Assembly (NCBI RefSeq): GCF_028769735.1
Contig: NC_088176.1
Coordinates: 21,017,501 to 21,081,500, forward strand
Source of the DNA: Zonotrichia leucophrys gambelii
Taxonomy: Eukaryota > Chordata > Aves > Passeriformes > Passerellidae
Length of the DNA stretch: 64,000 nt
Reading direction: 5' to 3'
This document shows, piece after piece, positions 53,296 to 63,505 of this stretch (positions are counted from its first letter, which is position 1; every line of letters starts with the position of its first letter). A program made the position numbers and the translations under genes. The notes under the pieces were generated by a model. It saw only the letters and a list, made by a program, of their open reading frames with translations. It did no database searches and was not told where the DNA came from.

Positions 53296-55917
53296 AAACA
53301 AAGGCCTTCATTATGCTGGATAATGCAATTGGCACTTTGATAAATCATCAGCTGTGTACCTCTCCTGTGTACCCTGAGGAGACAGTTTGTGTAGTTCTAG
53401 GCATATGAAGAAGACACTTCACATTTCCAACATTGATATGTGATTACCTTGGTTCTTCCTGGCTTCTACTTCACATTTTCATATTACCTGACACAGAAAA
53501 ACGTGTCTCTCCTGCCCTCCAAATCTCTTTTCACTCAGATTTTCCTTCCCAAAGGATATTTAATACAAAATCCTTCTGTGCATGATGATAATTTAACAAC
53601 CAGAGTTAGTCAGGTTGAGAGCCCCTAATACAAGCAAGCCAGTGGCATTTTTTAAGGGAGCACTGAGCAGATCTAAAGGTTCCTGAAAGGGTATTTGAGA
53701 TGATGTGGTGTATTGCCACCTGACTCTGACAGGCCTTCTAGTCTAGCTAACAGAGCCTGAGTTGCTGCAGTACTGGCAGCTATGGGAAGTGACTGAAATA
53801 AATTGTTTGTGCAGCCAGAGCTTTATTTAGCAAAGGAACCTCACAACTAATGCTGCCAACAAAGGAAGTAAAGAAAACATCATACAGACACCACTAAAAA
53901 TCCAGCTGGAGATAGCAGTGTGGTCCTTGACACCAGTCAAACTCCTCTTGGTTCAAGCTGCAAAAAGAAAAGACTAGAGTGGATGTTGCTTAATTTCCAA
54001 GCATTGCAGAGCAGGCCAAAGGTTTTTCTAAGCCTGGGCTGAGCAATTGAGCTTAGCAATTTCAGAGCTGGTTTGCCACATAGATTATTTCCCAAACTCC
54101 CACCCTTGACGAGAATGTTGGTGTGCCAGGAGATGCTGAGCACAAGTGCAAGGGGTAAGTACTCCAACCAGCTTTGCAGTAGATGAGGGTTTTCACTGTC
54201 CTCTGAGTTTGAAAAGTGCTCCTTGTGCCTATCAGTCACATTTCTTAGAACTCTGCTGCTGCCATACACCAAGGCTTGGGTATCATCAGAAGTCTCCAAA
54301 TTATGTGGCTGGTAGCAGCCTCTCTGGTCATTACTATTTCTTCAGCTTATTAATTGGATTTTCAAAAATATATAGTGGAAACTGGATGAAAATAGGATTA
54401 ACAAGAACATGATCAAGCTTTCTCCTACCTTTTTCTCTCCATGTTTCTTGGCAATCTTTGATCAATACAAAAATGCAACAACTACAGATCTGGAAATTTT
54501 CCCCTGGCTAAAACTGAGCTATAATACAGTACACCCATATCACAGCTGGAGGTTGTGAGGATTCTTTCAGTTACATTAAGCACTGTCAGAATCCTTTCGC
54601 AGCTCAAAGTAACTTTATTTAGCAAAACTGCCTTTCCAGTCTCTTTTATTGGCTTCTAAGTACCGAGGATGGCCCTCTTTTCATCTGAAGGGCTTAGCAA
54701 GTGTGCTACCTGCCTTTTTGGAGAAGCTTCTCCTTCTCCCTCCCCCTTGCTTGTCCAGTTCAATCTGGAAAAAGTTATATAAGTCATGTTCATTTAAACA
54801 GAGACCAAGAGAATATTCCAGCAGTATGGAGAACACAATGAGCTGTTGGGAAGCTGTGAAAGGGATTTGGTGTGAACCTTAAAATGAATCCCCCCTCTCA
54901 TAAAGTGACAACCCAATATCCCCAAAGGGAACAGCAGGAGGGAAACCTAAACCTGTCGACAAAGTCAACCGGTAATGATTGGAGAGTTAATTACTTTAAA
55001 GCCCACAAAGACAAGCTGAGGTGTTAAAATGGCCCCTGCAAACATCAGCATCCTCCCCTTTCACCAGACTAACTAAACACAGCAGGACAGTAGCAAGAAG
55101 GACCTGAGCAGCCCCTGATTATGGCACTTTTCGCTACCTCTGAACAAACTGATCTTTATTCATTTTCAATTTCATCCTTTATCTTGTCAGCTGTCCTCAC
55201 CAAGTATTACTGTAATGTGTATAAAAACACAAGGCTGCATCAAGTTCAGTCCTGCTGGCTGGTACACAGTCCGGCAATATCCCAGCCCTCCTCTTGGGAT
55301 TAGCCTTGAAAACACCACTCTTGCACTCAGCAGCAAAATGCTTCCTGTCATATCAGTGCCTTTTACATGGCAAAAGGAGAAACTTAAATCCAGTGCAGCT
55401 ATAACTAACAATTTACTGTGGAGCCTAGGTGCTAATCCTTTTTTCTCCAGCAAATTTGTTTTGAGTCACACATTATATTAAGATTCCATTTGTGAGGTTT
55501 AACACAAGATTAGCAGGTGTTTCAATGTGAAGCATATAGAGGTTAAACACACTGGTAGGGTGTTTCAGATGATGATGAGCTATTGTTGTAAGGAACCCTA
55601 TTGACCCATTGGACCCATAACAATTGATTGCCATTTATTAAAACATCTAGTAATCACTTACTAATCCTTTATCATGCATAAATAGAGCCTCCACATCAAG
55701 TACTGTGAGACACTGTATATATGAAAGGCACCATCTTCTAGACATTGTCATGTATAAAAGCCACCTGGTATTTTCCGTCTTTGCTTTTAGCATTTTCCTT
55801 TGCCCTCCCAAATTCTATTCATCCCATTGCTGCTTTAAGATGTAGTACAGTTAATGCATCAAAAAGATATGTTCCTGCTAAGCTCTGAAAGGTGTGTAAA
55901 CACACCAGCAGTTTCTT

Positions 55918-56037
55918 CTCCACAGCTAGCAGAGGACCTCTGAAACTGGATCTCTTGTGCCCAGAGTAGAGCCCTTCATACCCAGGTGCCCAGATTTTTC
56001 CTGAGGCCAGCATCCTCTTCTAACCATTGTGCTTTAA
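55918..56037 (-). mobile_element. MIR-like ancient SINE relic (5' part)
   Basis: CACAGCTAGCAGAGGACC, CTGAAACTGGATCTC and CATCCTCTTCTAACCATTGT follow the order of the reverse-complemented MIR 5' half (CACAGCTAGTAAGTGGCAGAG ... GAACCCAGGTCTG ... GCTCTTAACCACTATGC). The match is patchy. Confidence 0.4.
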
Positions 56038-59000
56038 ACCTTGTCTATCTCTGATTGGGGAATAAGAAAAATAATACTCACTCACCTAACAAAGCTCTTA
56101 CAGGAACTAATTCATTAAGGATTGTGAAGTACTTTGATATAGCAGTGTGGTATATTTGCCAGAGTGGAAAGGAACATGTGGGATTTATTATAAACAGTCA
56201 CTGTCTCCATCCCTGTGGGATGACAGCTGATCTACCACAAACATTTATTTCCAAATTACAGTATTATGCCAATTACAACTCCTGAGTTGAAACTGCTGTA
56301 GCATTTACCTTATAATCTGCTAGTTTCAGGAATTAAAAAGCACCTGAATCAGTAAAATGGCAGCAGGAGACTATTTTACACTATTATTCAATTTGATTAA
56401 ATGTAATAGATGAGACAGCAAATGATCAGAAAACATGCCCACAGGTTACTCACTTTGTGTGTATATAAATATATGAGTGTATATATTAACATAATCTGTA
56501 GATCTTAAGCTGGGTGGTGATGCTCTGTTGTGTGCAGCAATGCATATCCTCATACAAAAACCAAGAAGCATTCTGCTTGTGCTCAGAGGAGCAGACATAG
56601 TTTCGTGGATTAATCTTTCAAATTAAATTAAAATATAAAAGGTTTTGGGGGGGGAAATATCACAAATTAAAAAAAATGTAAGAAAAGGCTGTTTTAGTCC
56701 CAAAGGAATATAAGGTTGAAGGTTAGAGTTGCAGGGAAGCTGCTGGCAGGTGAGCTGAGCAGAGGAGGCGGTGCAGGTAAAGAATTCATGCATTCAGCTC
56801 CCAGGCAGGGACATGCTCAGGATGACTGTGGGATGAAACTCGTTGCACTCTTAGGATGACTTTTCTCCCCAGGGTCACTTCTTTCAACAGCATATGCCAG
56901 GGGATGAAATTTCCAGGTGACTGTAGTCAAATATGTGGCTGTGTGTGGTAATAATAGAAGGAACATCCTGGCTTGGTTGAAGTCATAGGACGTTTTGCCA
57001 GACTTCTACGAGGGCCAAGATTTTACCCTCCAGCATCTCCAAAGATAAATAGGGATCTGTCACCATACCAACATGGACAACTGCATAATTGTTTCTAAAT
57101 ATGTAACAGCCCCACCAGTTCTAATGGAACTGCATCAGTGATTAAAGCCCTCCCAGGGAAATTCTTAATATGGCAGTAATTTCATGCACAAGAATTTTCT
57201 TACTGATTTCAAGCAAGTGTTCAAACTCTAATTCGATGTTCTTTTTTTTACACTGATGAATTTGTTCTGCACATGTCTGGGCTTTATTTAAGCAGTAGTC
57301 TCCAGCATGTCTTACACCACAGCCATACAGCAATTTTCATTTTTGAGAACTGAATTTAACTGAGACCATGCAGAGCCCTTAACTTCTTGCTTTCTCTCAC
57401 TTGTGATCAAAAAATAGCAGTGTTAGTGCATTTTTAGAATAATTCTAAGGACTTTTGAGGAGAAGCATATGCTCACTACATACTCTACAATGTAGATGTA
57501 CAATAATATATATTTTTCCATGGAGGGTGTGTGTGGGCCGAAAATCCTGTAAATAAGATTATTTAAAATATAAAAGCAAAGAGACTAATAGAACAAAGTG
57601 AAATTAGCAAAGCAGTTCTTTCTACAAGAATACATGGGAAAGTTATTTTGATTTTAGATAGTCTTTTTTAACATTAAGGACATGATTTTAGCACGTGGAA
57701 TGAGTGTATTCAATGTATAAATGTTTAGACACCTGTTATTCCTTGGGGGAATTAGTGGTACTTCATCAGTTTGTAGGAGTTACCGGAGAGAAATCCCGCA
57801 AAGTCTGCCCATAAAAGACATACTAAAGTGTAAATTTTATTGTTTGCACTGACTTCCTTGATGGTCTTATTACTTTTCCATAGATATTTTTAATATAGGC
57901 TTGAGGGCATTTTCATACAATAAACCAAAAATATTTCTTCTCTAGATGACCAACCAAAATGCTTATAGACATTCTCAGCTAGATCCAAAGCATTCCAGGT
58001 ACTTAGGTTTCTCTGTGTAAGATGCACTATCTCAAACTGAACTGCCATGATGTAGCTCTTTTGAAGTTATAATTTTGGAAAACAGTATAATTTACAGTGA
58101 CAGTGGATCTGAGTTTGCTGGACGATGATTCATGTATAAAGAGGTTCATATGCTTAAACTTCACAGTTTACATAGTATCAGGTACACCTGTAAATGTCAA
58201 GATCCACAGGACTCTCTCTCTAAACAAAAGGTTCTTGAACATGTTAAAAACTGGAACACAACACCCAATGACATATCATCCTATAAAATTTATTTTTAGG
58301 AAAAGAGTTAAATGGGGAAGAAAGAATGGAATTATTTAAACCAGAGACTTTTATGATTTTTCTCTGTGCTGTTACTTATGTCTTCACGACACACTCATAA
58401 TTCCAGAATGGCCAAACATATTATCGAGTTTTCTCCAGTGTTTTGTTTCCTGAACTGAGATGAGGCCATGCCAAGTTTCAGTTTCAAGAAATTATTTTTA
58501 TGTTTTTCCCACTAACCAAGTTGTAAATTTCCCGGAAAAAAAAAAATTGATGGAAATGTTGACACAACATTCAGAATAGTGTTGCAAATGTGACACTGTG
58601 CTACAAATTGTGCTGAAATGATTTATAACATTTCCAATAATTTAAAAACTATTTTAAATCACTGCCAGGTCCTGCAAAATACATGAACCTTGACGGATTC
58701 TCCAACAAGTATTAGGTCACTACAGATTTCAATTTCCCTCTTTATGTTTAAAAGGTTGCATCTGGCAGTTAAGAGACTAAAACCTCAGTCAATGGTTATG
58801 GTGTGATAGATACATGCTGGAATATTATTTTCACCCGGTAGCTTTCTGTAAGTAGGTCATACAATTTTACAGTGCTCTGAAACATCACCAAAGAGCTTTC
58901 TTACACAGTAACTCCAGAAACTGACTCTGAAAGAAGTTGCACTAAACTTTAATGTTCTTTTTTTTATTATTATTTTGGAAACTTTGTTTCCTTACTAGTC

Positions 59001-59419
59001 TACATGCAGTGCATCATGTAGGGAAGACCTTCATAATTTATTGTAGAAGGTCATTTTCCACCCACTCTTCAGGAGTTGTTGTTTGGTTTTTTTTTTAATT
59101 CTACTTTTACATTTTCTTATTCAGGACCAGATATTTTTAGAAAACTTTGCAGGCAGGCACCTAACACAATATGTCATCCACAAGATGTGGAAAAGAGGAT
59201 GTTGAGGAGACATCTGGAACAATCAAGTTTGGGAAGATGGGGAATGTCTAGCTGTGCCTGCTTGAGTAGATGCTCAGGTAGGTAACTCTGCCTTTCCCTC
59301 CCTTGTGTGGTACCCTGTGGGATGTATCCCATGGTATTTTGTCATGCTTGGGTAAAAAGTGGTGTTTGGTGAAAAGTGCTGTTTGCTGGCCACAGGTGAG
59401 AAAACCATCACAAGGAGTA

Positions 59420-59490
59420 TTCAAACCCAGGAGCAGGACTTGATGGTTCTGATGGGTCCCTTCCAACTCAGCTTTTTCTGTGACTGCTGA
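59420..59490 (+). mobile_element. CR1 retroposon 3' end
   Basis: GGACTTGATGGTTCTGATGG then GTCCCTTCCAACTCAG and TTCTGTGACT matches the avian CR1 3' terminus (GGACTTGATGATCTCTGAGG, TCCCTTCCAACC, TTCTGTGATTCTGTGA). It is 5'-truncated and diverged, and ends about 30 bases before the first CpG-rich domain. Confidence 0.7.
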
Positions 59491-59514
59491 ACACTTTGAC
59501 ATGGTGAGAGGCCT

Positions 59515-59900
59515 TTGGCAGCGCCGGTCAAGAGAAAACCGAGCTTTAAGTGCGTACGCGTTATCGCCTTGTTCTTTAATATAAACTCCTCGCAACATCT
59601 TGTTACATGTACAAACTCAACGGGAGGACAACATCTGTGATTTGTTCACGCTGCTTCCATCCCTCACACTAATTATGGGAGGCTCGAGCAGAGCCCTCTT
59701 CCCCCGGCCCGGGGGAGCGTTCCAGCCCCAAAGCTGCCCTCGGGGGGCTGCCGTCGGGACAGGTCACATCGCCCCCGTAGGACCGACAGCCCCGTGCGAC
59801 CCCCGAGGGCGGCTGGGGGCCCCGGGAGGCGCCGGGGGCCGCTTCCCCCCGCAGCCGCCTTCCCGCCCAGGGGACGCGCCGCCCCCCAAACTTTGTCGCC
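59515..59900. promoter_or_regulatory. upstream CpG-rich domain
   Basis: CpG density rises sharply from GCGCCGGTC at about 59520 and peaks in a very GC-rich stretch (59690-59890), then ends in a T-rich tract. Together with 60110-60640 it forms a second CpG-rich domain 1.5-2.3 kb upstream of the main KAT6B island. It probably contains an alternative or divergent promoter. The long open frame across it (59600-60061) starts at a non-ATG codon and is a by-product of base composition. Confidence 0.5.
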
Positions 59901-59922
59901 TATCCCCCTTTCTCTCTCCCCA

Positions 59923-59965
59923 TTTATTTTTTAATTTTTTTTCTTTTTTTCTTTTTTTTTTTTTT
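59923..59965. repeat. T-rich tract between CpG-rich segments
   Basis: About 43 bases of T with few interruptions, ending in GAGGG. This is nucleosome-disfavouring sequence within the CpG domain. Confidence 0.8.
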
Positions 59966-60189
59966 GAGGGAGAAAAGGTGGGGGGAGCTCAATTTCCCAC
60001 TTGCCAACAGCAGATAAAAAAGTGGGGAGGGACCTCTTCTGTCACAGCCTATGTAGATTAACCTTTCAATTAGCTGTTATCAGGTCCTGTGTCTTAGCAC
60101 CAGTCCTCGCAATCTGCGTCCGCCCGCACCGGGGAGGCTGGAGGTCTGGGGTGGGTTTCTGTTTTAATTTCTAAATTAATGATAATTGC

Positions 60190-60640
60190 TCGCGTGGCTC
60201 CCCTCCCCCGCCGAGAGCCGAACGCGTGTGTCTGATCTGCCCGTCCACCTTTTAGTATTTTGGAGTGAGAAGAGGAGCCCCGCGGAGGAGGAGGAGGGGA
60301 GACAAGGTATTCTCTCTGTATTCATCTTCTTTTTTCCCCTCTCGCGGAGGGGCTTAGGGAAGGTAACTGGTGCAATCAATCCGCTGGCTGGGGATTCCCT
60401 CCACCCCCTCCCCGGCTCGTCTGGCTCTCCTGGCTGGGTCTCTTCAGTGTGTATGTGTTTGGGGAAGGGGGTGGGGGGAGGCTGTGTTGTTGTTGTGTTC
60501 CTGGCTCTGCTTGCAGCCAGGAGAGAGAGCGAGCGGGCGAGCGAGAGACAGAGCGGAGAGAGCGAGCGAGCGAGAGAGAGAGAGGAGCCGCGATCGCGTT
60601 TCAGGGGCAGCACATTCCGCAGGAACCGCTGCTGCAGAAA
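60190..60640 (+). promoter_or_regulatory. candidate alternative first-exon/promoter region
   Basis: A CpG-rich stretch with two good-looking plus-strand splice donors, ACAAG|GTATTC (after 60306) and GGGAAG|GTAACT (after 60362), and a purine-rich GAGCGAGC array. No TATA box is seen. It may supply an alternative 5' UTR exon of the downstream gene or a separate lncRNA. Open frames of about 190 aa run on both strands with no recognisable domain, as expected for GC-rich DNA. Confidence 0.35.
60520..60590. repeat. GAGA/GAGC purine-rich simple repeat
   Basis: About 70 bases almost purely of GAGA, GAGC and GCGA units. Purine-rich arrays of this type are frequent in 5' UTRs and core promoters, and could bind GAGA-type factors or form triplex DNA. 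Confidence 0.8.
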
Positions 60641-60962
60641 CACACACGGGCAGAGAAAGGAGGTCATTGCAAGCAAAGGGGGGAACCTGCATCGGAGGTT
60701 AGATTCCCAGGAGTTTATGCGGGGGATAATAGGGAGCATGCGATGGGGTTTGTTTTGCATTGGGTGACAGGCTGCAATTTGCCATAATAACCCCCTTTCC
60801 CTCCCCGCTCCCAGCGCAGGGGGCTTGTCACTAGGCTGGGTACTTTTTTTCCTTTAGCATCGGAGGCTGATGCACGTGTTTGCAGACACTTGCGCTGGGT
60901 AAATGCATTGCAATGCTCTGCGTTTTGCAGGGGAGGGGGAGCAGCAGCAGGGGGTGATGGCT

Positions 60963-60988
60963 GGGCTGGATGGGGTGGGGAGAGGGGG
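60963..60988 (+). other. G-quadruplex motif
   Basis: Four G-tracts (60963-60965, 60972-60975, 60977-60980, 60984-60988) are separated by loops of 6, 1 and 3 bases, meeting the usual G3+N1-7 rule. It lies about 1 kb upstream of the inferred KAT6B start, between the two CpG-rich domains. Confidence 0.6.
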
Positions 60989-61572
60989 AACGGAGTGGCG
61001 GAGGGAAGCAGGGGATGGCTGAGGTTTTTGTGTTGCATGTTCCCACCCTGTCTTTCTGAGGCGGCAATTGTTCCCTCGCAGACGGGGTGACAGAGAAGTC
61101 CCTGTGCTTCGCATGGCGAAACTTGCAGGGACCTGCATGTGGCTGCAGAGCTGGGAGTCATTGTCGTCGTCCCCGTTCCCGCTCCCTCCTCCCTCCCTCG
61201 GCGGTGCGGGGTGTGTGTGTGCGCGATAAGCGGCTGCCAGTGCCAGGCACCTTGGGAGGGTAATGCTGCGAGCACGCCGCTCCATCTCGCCCGCCCGGGC
61301 GAGTGCCAGCCTCCGAGGCACGCGCGTGACGCTCAATATTTAAGGCGGCTCATTAGTGTGTGTGGCGCGCCCGCCCGCCCTGCCGAGCTGGTTCAGGCGG
61401 CCGCCGCCGGTGTCTCGGCAGCGCTCGCGCTCCCGAACAAACTTCGGGAGCGAGCGGGTGGGGCGGCGGTGGAGGGGGGGGTGAGGAGGCCGGGGAGTGG
61501 CGGACGGGCGGCAGCGGCAGCCAACGGGAGGGCGGGATTGCGAGACGTCCTGCCCCCGCTCACGGCCTGTGA

Positions 61573-61577
61573 CCAAT
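61573..61577 (+). promoter_or_regulatory. CCAAT box
   Basis: ACCAATCG within the KAT6B CpG island, the distal member of a set of NF-Y-type sites. It is followed directly by CGCGAG. Confidence 0.5.
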
Positions 61578-61614
61578 CGCGAGCGCCCGAGGCCCAGCCG
61601 CGAGGCGGGTGGGT

Positions 61615-61623
61615 GGGCGGGGC
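61615..61623 (+). promoter_or_regulatory. GC box (Sp/KLF site)
   Basis: Consensus GGGCGGGGC. Two more copies lie in the island, at 61667-61675 (inverted) and 61868-61876. Confidence 0.5.
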
Positions 61624-61743
61624 GCGCTAGTGTGTGGCGGCGGCGGCGGCCAGTGTCAGCCGCCGGCCCCGCCCCTTCCCGCCTGTGGGCGGTGCTGAGC
61701 GCGCAGGGAAGGGGCGCGCCGCGCGATTGACAGGCTTCGCCCG

Positions 61744-61748
61744 CCAAT
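61744..61748 (+). promoter_or_regulatory. CCAAT box
   Basis: GCCAATGGGA, a good NF-Y core with a GG 3' flank. It lies about 100 bases upstream of the next copy. Confidence 0.55.
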
Positions 61749-61849
61749 GGGAGCGCCGGGCCGGTTGCTGGGCGGGCCGGGGCCGGTGTGGGCGGGTGAC
61801 GGACAGCCCCCCCCGGCCCGTGAGCGCGCAGCGGCGTGCGCGGCGCGGG

Positions 61850-61854
61850 CCAAT
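61850..61854 (+). promoter_or_regulatory. CCAAT box
   Basis: GCCAATGGCG, about 110 bases upstream of the YY1-type motif and therefore at a typical NF-Y distance from the inferred start. A GC box follows within 20 bases. Confidence 0.6.
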
Positions 61855-61867
61855 GGCGGGCGGCGGT

Positions 61868-61876
61868 GGGCGGGGC
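61868..61876 (+). promoter_or_regulatory. GC box (Sp/KLF site)
   Basis: GGGCGGGGC directly between the proximal forward CCAAT box and the inverted one. This is the nearest Sp-type site to the inferred start. Confidence 0.55.
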
Positions 61877-61906
61877 GCGGGGTAGGTAAGGTTTTAATGA
61901 GCCTCC

Positions 61907-61911
61907 ATTGG
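61907..61911 (-). promoter_or_regulatory. inverted CCAAT box
   Basis: ATTGGGC on the plus strand, so CCAAT on the minus strand, about 50 bases upstream of the YY1-type motif. Confidence 0.5.
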
Positions 61912-61961
61912 GCTGTAATCAGTGTCATGTCGGATTCACGTTAAGTACAACAGGGCGAGAC

Positions 61962-61972
61962 AAAATGGCGGC
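61962..61972 (+). promoter_or_regulatory. YY1-type motif at the inferred start
   Basis: AAAATGGCGGC matches the extended YY1 consensus. In TATA-less promoters this motif is often located within the first tens of transcribed bases and helps set the start position. It also contains the ATG of the three-codon uORF. Confidence 0.65.
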
Positions 61973-61976
61973 GTAG
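61965..61976 (+). other. minimal uORF (Met-Ala-Ala-stop)
   Basis: ATGGCGGCGTAG lies inside the inferred 5' UTR exon. If the transcript starts upstream of it, the AUG has A at -3 and G at +4, a strong context, and the frame ends after three codons. A five-codon uORF begins at 61927 if transcription starts further upstream. Confidence 0.35.
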
Positions 61977-62758
61977 GTGCGCCGAGCCGCGCGCGGCGGC
62001 AGCGGAGCGGCCGCGGGCGGCGCGGAGCGGGGCAGGCGGCCTGGCGCGGCCCGGCGGCTGGAGCGGCGGAAGAGCCGGCAGCAGGGGGAGCCGCTGCGGC
62101 GCCCGGAGGAGGCTCCTCCCCCCGCGGAGGTGAGTGGTACCGGGGGGGTCTCACCTGCCTCCCGCGGGGGACGCGCGGCCGCCGCCCCCGGCCCCGCCCG
62201 GTGCCCCGCAGTGCGGGTGCGCGCCCGGCCCCGGGCTGCCCTGGCCGCGGGTCGTCCTGCCCCGGGCAGAGCCTGCGGGCTGGGGGCTCCCGCCTCGGCA
62301 ATGGCAAAGCCCGGAGCAGGGCGGGCAGGGCGCCGAGCCAGCCCCGGCTTGGCCCCTGCGAACGCAACAATGCCTTGGCCCGAGGCTCTAGGCGTTGCAC
62401 ATCTCCGTGGCTGGGCTAATACTGCGAAAACCTTCAGTAAGTTGTGGAGGGGAATAGTCCAGGCTGGCAGTACCACGTTTTGGAAGTGATGTTCACATTG
62501 TGTGTTCTTTGCCCGGACCTCACCTCTCGTGCTCTGTCACTGGGTATTGAAAATAACCCCCTCTGGCAAGGGCAGAGGGATACCCACCCCTGCTGTTGAA
62601 AACCAGGCTCCCAAGAAATGTTTTCAGCTCACCTTTTTCCAGGTGAACTCTTGGCAGTGAATATTACCTTTCTATATTTCCTGCTGTTCCTTAGCACTGT
62701 ATTTTAAAGTGCTCAGAACTTCCACGGTAGAAGGTGGGAAAGGTGAATTTGGGTGATT

Positions 62759-62821
62759 TTGCTGCTGTCATGTTGTGCTGATGCTGTTTCCTCCGGTGGC
62801 ACTTGCTGCTGTCATGTTGTG
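62759..62821. repeat. 19-bp exact direct repeat
   Basis: TTGCTGCTGTCATGTTGTG occurs at 62759-62777 and again at 62803-62821, with 25 unrelated bases between. The flanking sequence does not continue the match. Confidence 0.85.
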
Positions 62822-63301
62822 AAATGATTTTAAGCGTATGATCTCGAAGAAGCTTGTGGGGTATCTCAGAGCACAAGCGCTTCCATCAGTTCGTTTCACA
62901 TGTGCCACTCTTCTCTGCACACCCCCGAGTCTTTGGTGCAGTTTTGAAGTTACTGTAGTGTCTACATATCTGTATTTTAAAGCATATAGATGTGTCATTG
63001 CCCTTTCTTACTATTGGAAACTCTATGTTGTGTAAAGAATAATACAACTGGCTTCATGACCTGAGTAATTTTACGAGGAGTATGCATGATGGGAGTCCTT
63101 ACCAGGATCTGCTTTCTCCCCATCTCTCTGTAGGTCCATGTCTTTTGCAATAGGAAAACAACTGTGTTGTCTGTTTTGCATCATTAATTGAGATGGGGGT
63201 GGAATACAGAGTTGATTAGCTACAGAATTCTAAGTAATGGCTTGGAGCAAGGAAAAATGTCAAAAATGGAATGCAATGGCAGTCTTCTCTTCTTCCTCCT
63301 C

Positions 63302-63342
63302 CTCTGCTGCAATCCTTACCTGACCCTGATGCTGCAGCAGAG
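63302..63342. repeat. 10-bp inverted repeat in CTC/CTG-rich DNA
   Basis: CTCTGCTGCA (63302-63311) is the exact reverse complement of TGCAGCAGAG (63333-63342), with a 21-base loop. It lies in the first intron of the inferred KAT6B gene. Confidence 0.6.
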
Positions 63343-63487
63343 AGCTGGCCTGCTGCTGCTCCTCCTGACAGTGTGCAGAGCAGGTAGGAGGGAGCAGAGT
63401 GAGATGGAGCTTCACAGGTCACCGGTGGGTTGCACAAGTTGCTGTCATCTCCCCTGGCTGCATCTTCTCCTCGCCCCTTTCTTTTAG

Positions 63488-63505
63488 TTTTTTTTTTTTT
63501 TTTTT
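63488..63505. repeat. poly(T) run
   Basis: Eighteen T after CTTTTAG. No recognised retroposon body adjoins it. Confidence 0.85.

Larger units (their letters stand above)
48901..59400. other. intergenic DNA upstream of the KAT6B CpG domains
   Basis: AT-rich, mostly unique-looking DNA. It holds a CR1-like internal fragment (49690-49830), MIR-like relics on the minus strand (50285-50425 and 55918-56037) and homopolymer runs. I see no exon, tRNA or other RNA gene. The motif-dense stretches around 52430-52640 and 54890-55060 could be regulatory, but this cannot be shown from sequence alone. Confidence 0.65.
61940..62129 (+). other. KAT6B: KAT6B non-coding first exon (start approximate)
   Basis: The 3' boundary is clear: GCGGAG|GTGAGTGG, a near-ideal splice donor with exon end 62129. 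The 5' end is inferred from the YY1-type motif at 61962, which in vertebrate promoters usually lies just downstream of the start site. The exon is extremely GC-rich and has no long ATG-initiated frame ending at a plausible stop; an ATG at 61965 is closed by TAG after three codons. KAT6B is a MYST histone acetyltransferase of the BRPF-ING5 complex acting on histone H3 in the nucleus, and its first exon(s) are untranslated in other vertebrates, which fits. The identity is by synteny. A different gene is possible if gene order changed in this lineage. Confidence 0.55.
61190..62430 (+). promoter_or_regulatory. KAT6B: KAT6B CpG-island promoter
   Basis: About 1.2 kb of very GC- and CpG-rich DNA, without a functional-looking TATA box at the inferred start. 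It contains forward CCAAT boxes at 61573-61577, 61744-61748 and 61850-61854, an inverted one at 61907-61911, GC boxes at 61615-61623, 61667-61675 (inverted) and 61868-61876, and a YY1-type motif at 61962-61972. This is a classic housekeeping promoter layout. Assignment to KAT6B rests on the conserved amniote order ADK then KAT6B in the same orientation, not on coding sequence, which is outside the window. The many overlapping ORFs of 60-190 aa here are compositional artefacts. Confidence 0.65.

Noticed and set aside
59600..60061. 153-aa frame in the upstream CpG domain
   Set aside because: It starts at a non-ATG codon and is Pro/Gly/Ala-rich as expected from CpG-island composition; no domain.
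60176..60767. Overlapping frames of about 190 aa on both strands
   Set aside because: Long frames on both strands in GC-rich purine/pyrimidine-skewed DNA are expected by chance; the low-complexity Ser/Arg/Glu runs come from the GAGA/GAGC array.
61922..62489. 165-183-aa frames across KAT6B exon 1
   Set aside because: They read through the splice donor at 62130, start at non-ATG codons or have no conserved domain, and are mirrored on the opposite strand.
63188..63487. Leucine-rich frame resembling a signal peptide
   Set aside because: The hydrophobic stretch is produced by a CTC/CTG-rich repeat inside an intron; there is no cleavage-site context or following domain.
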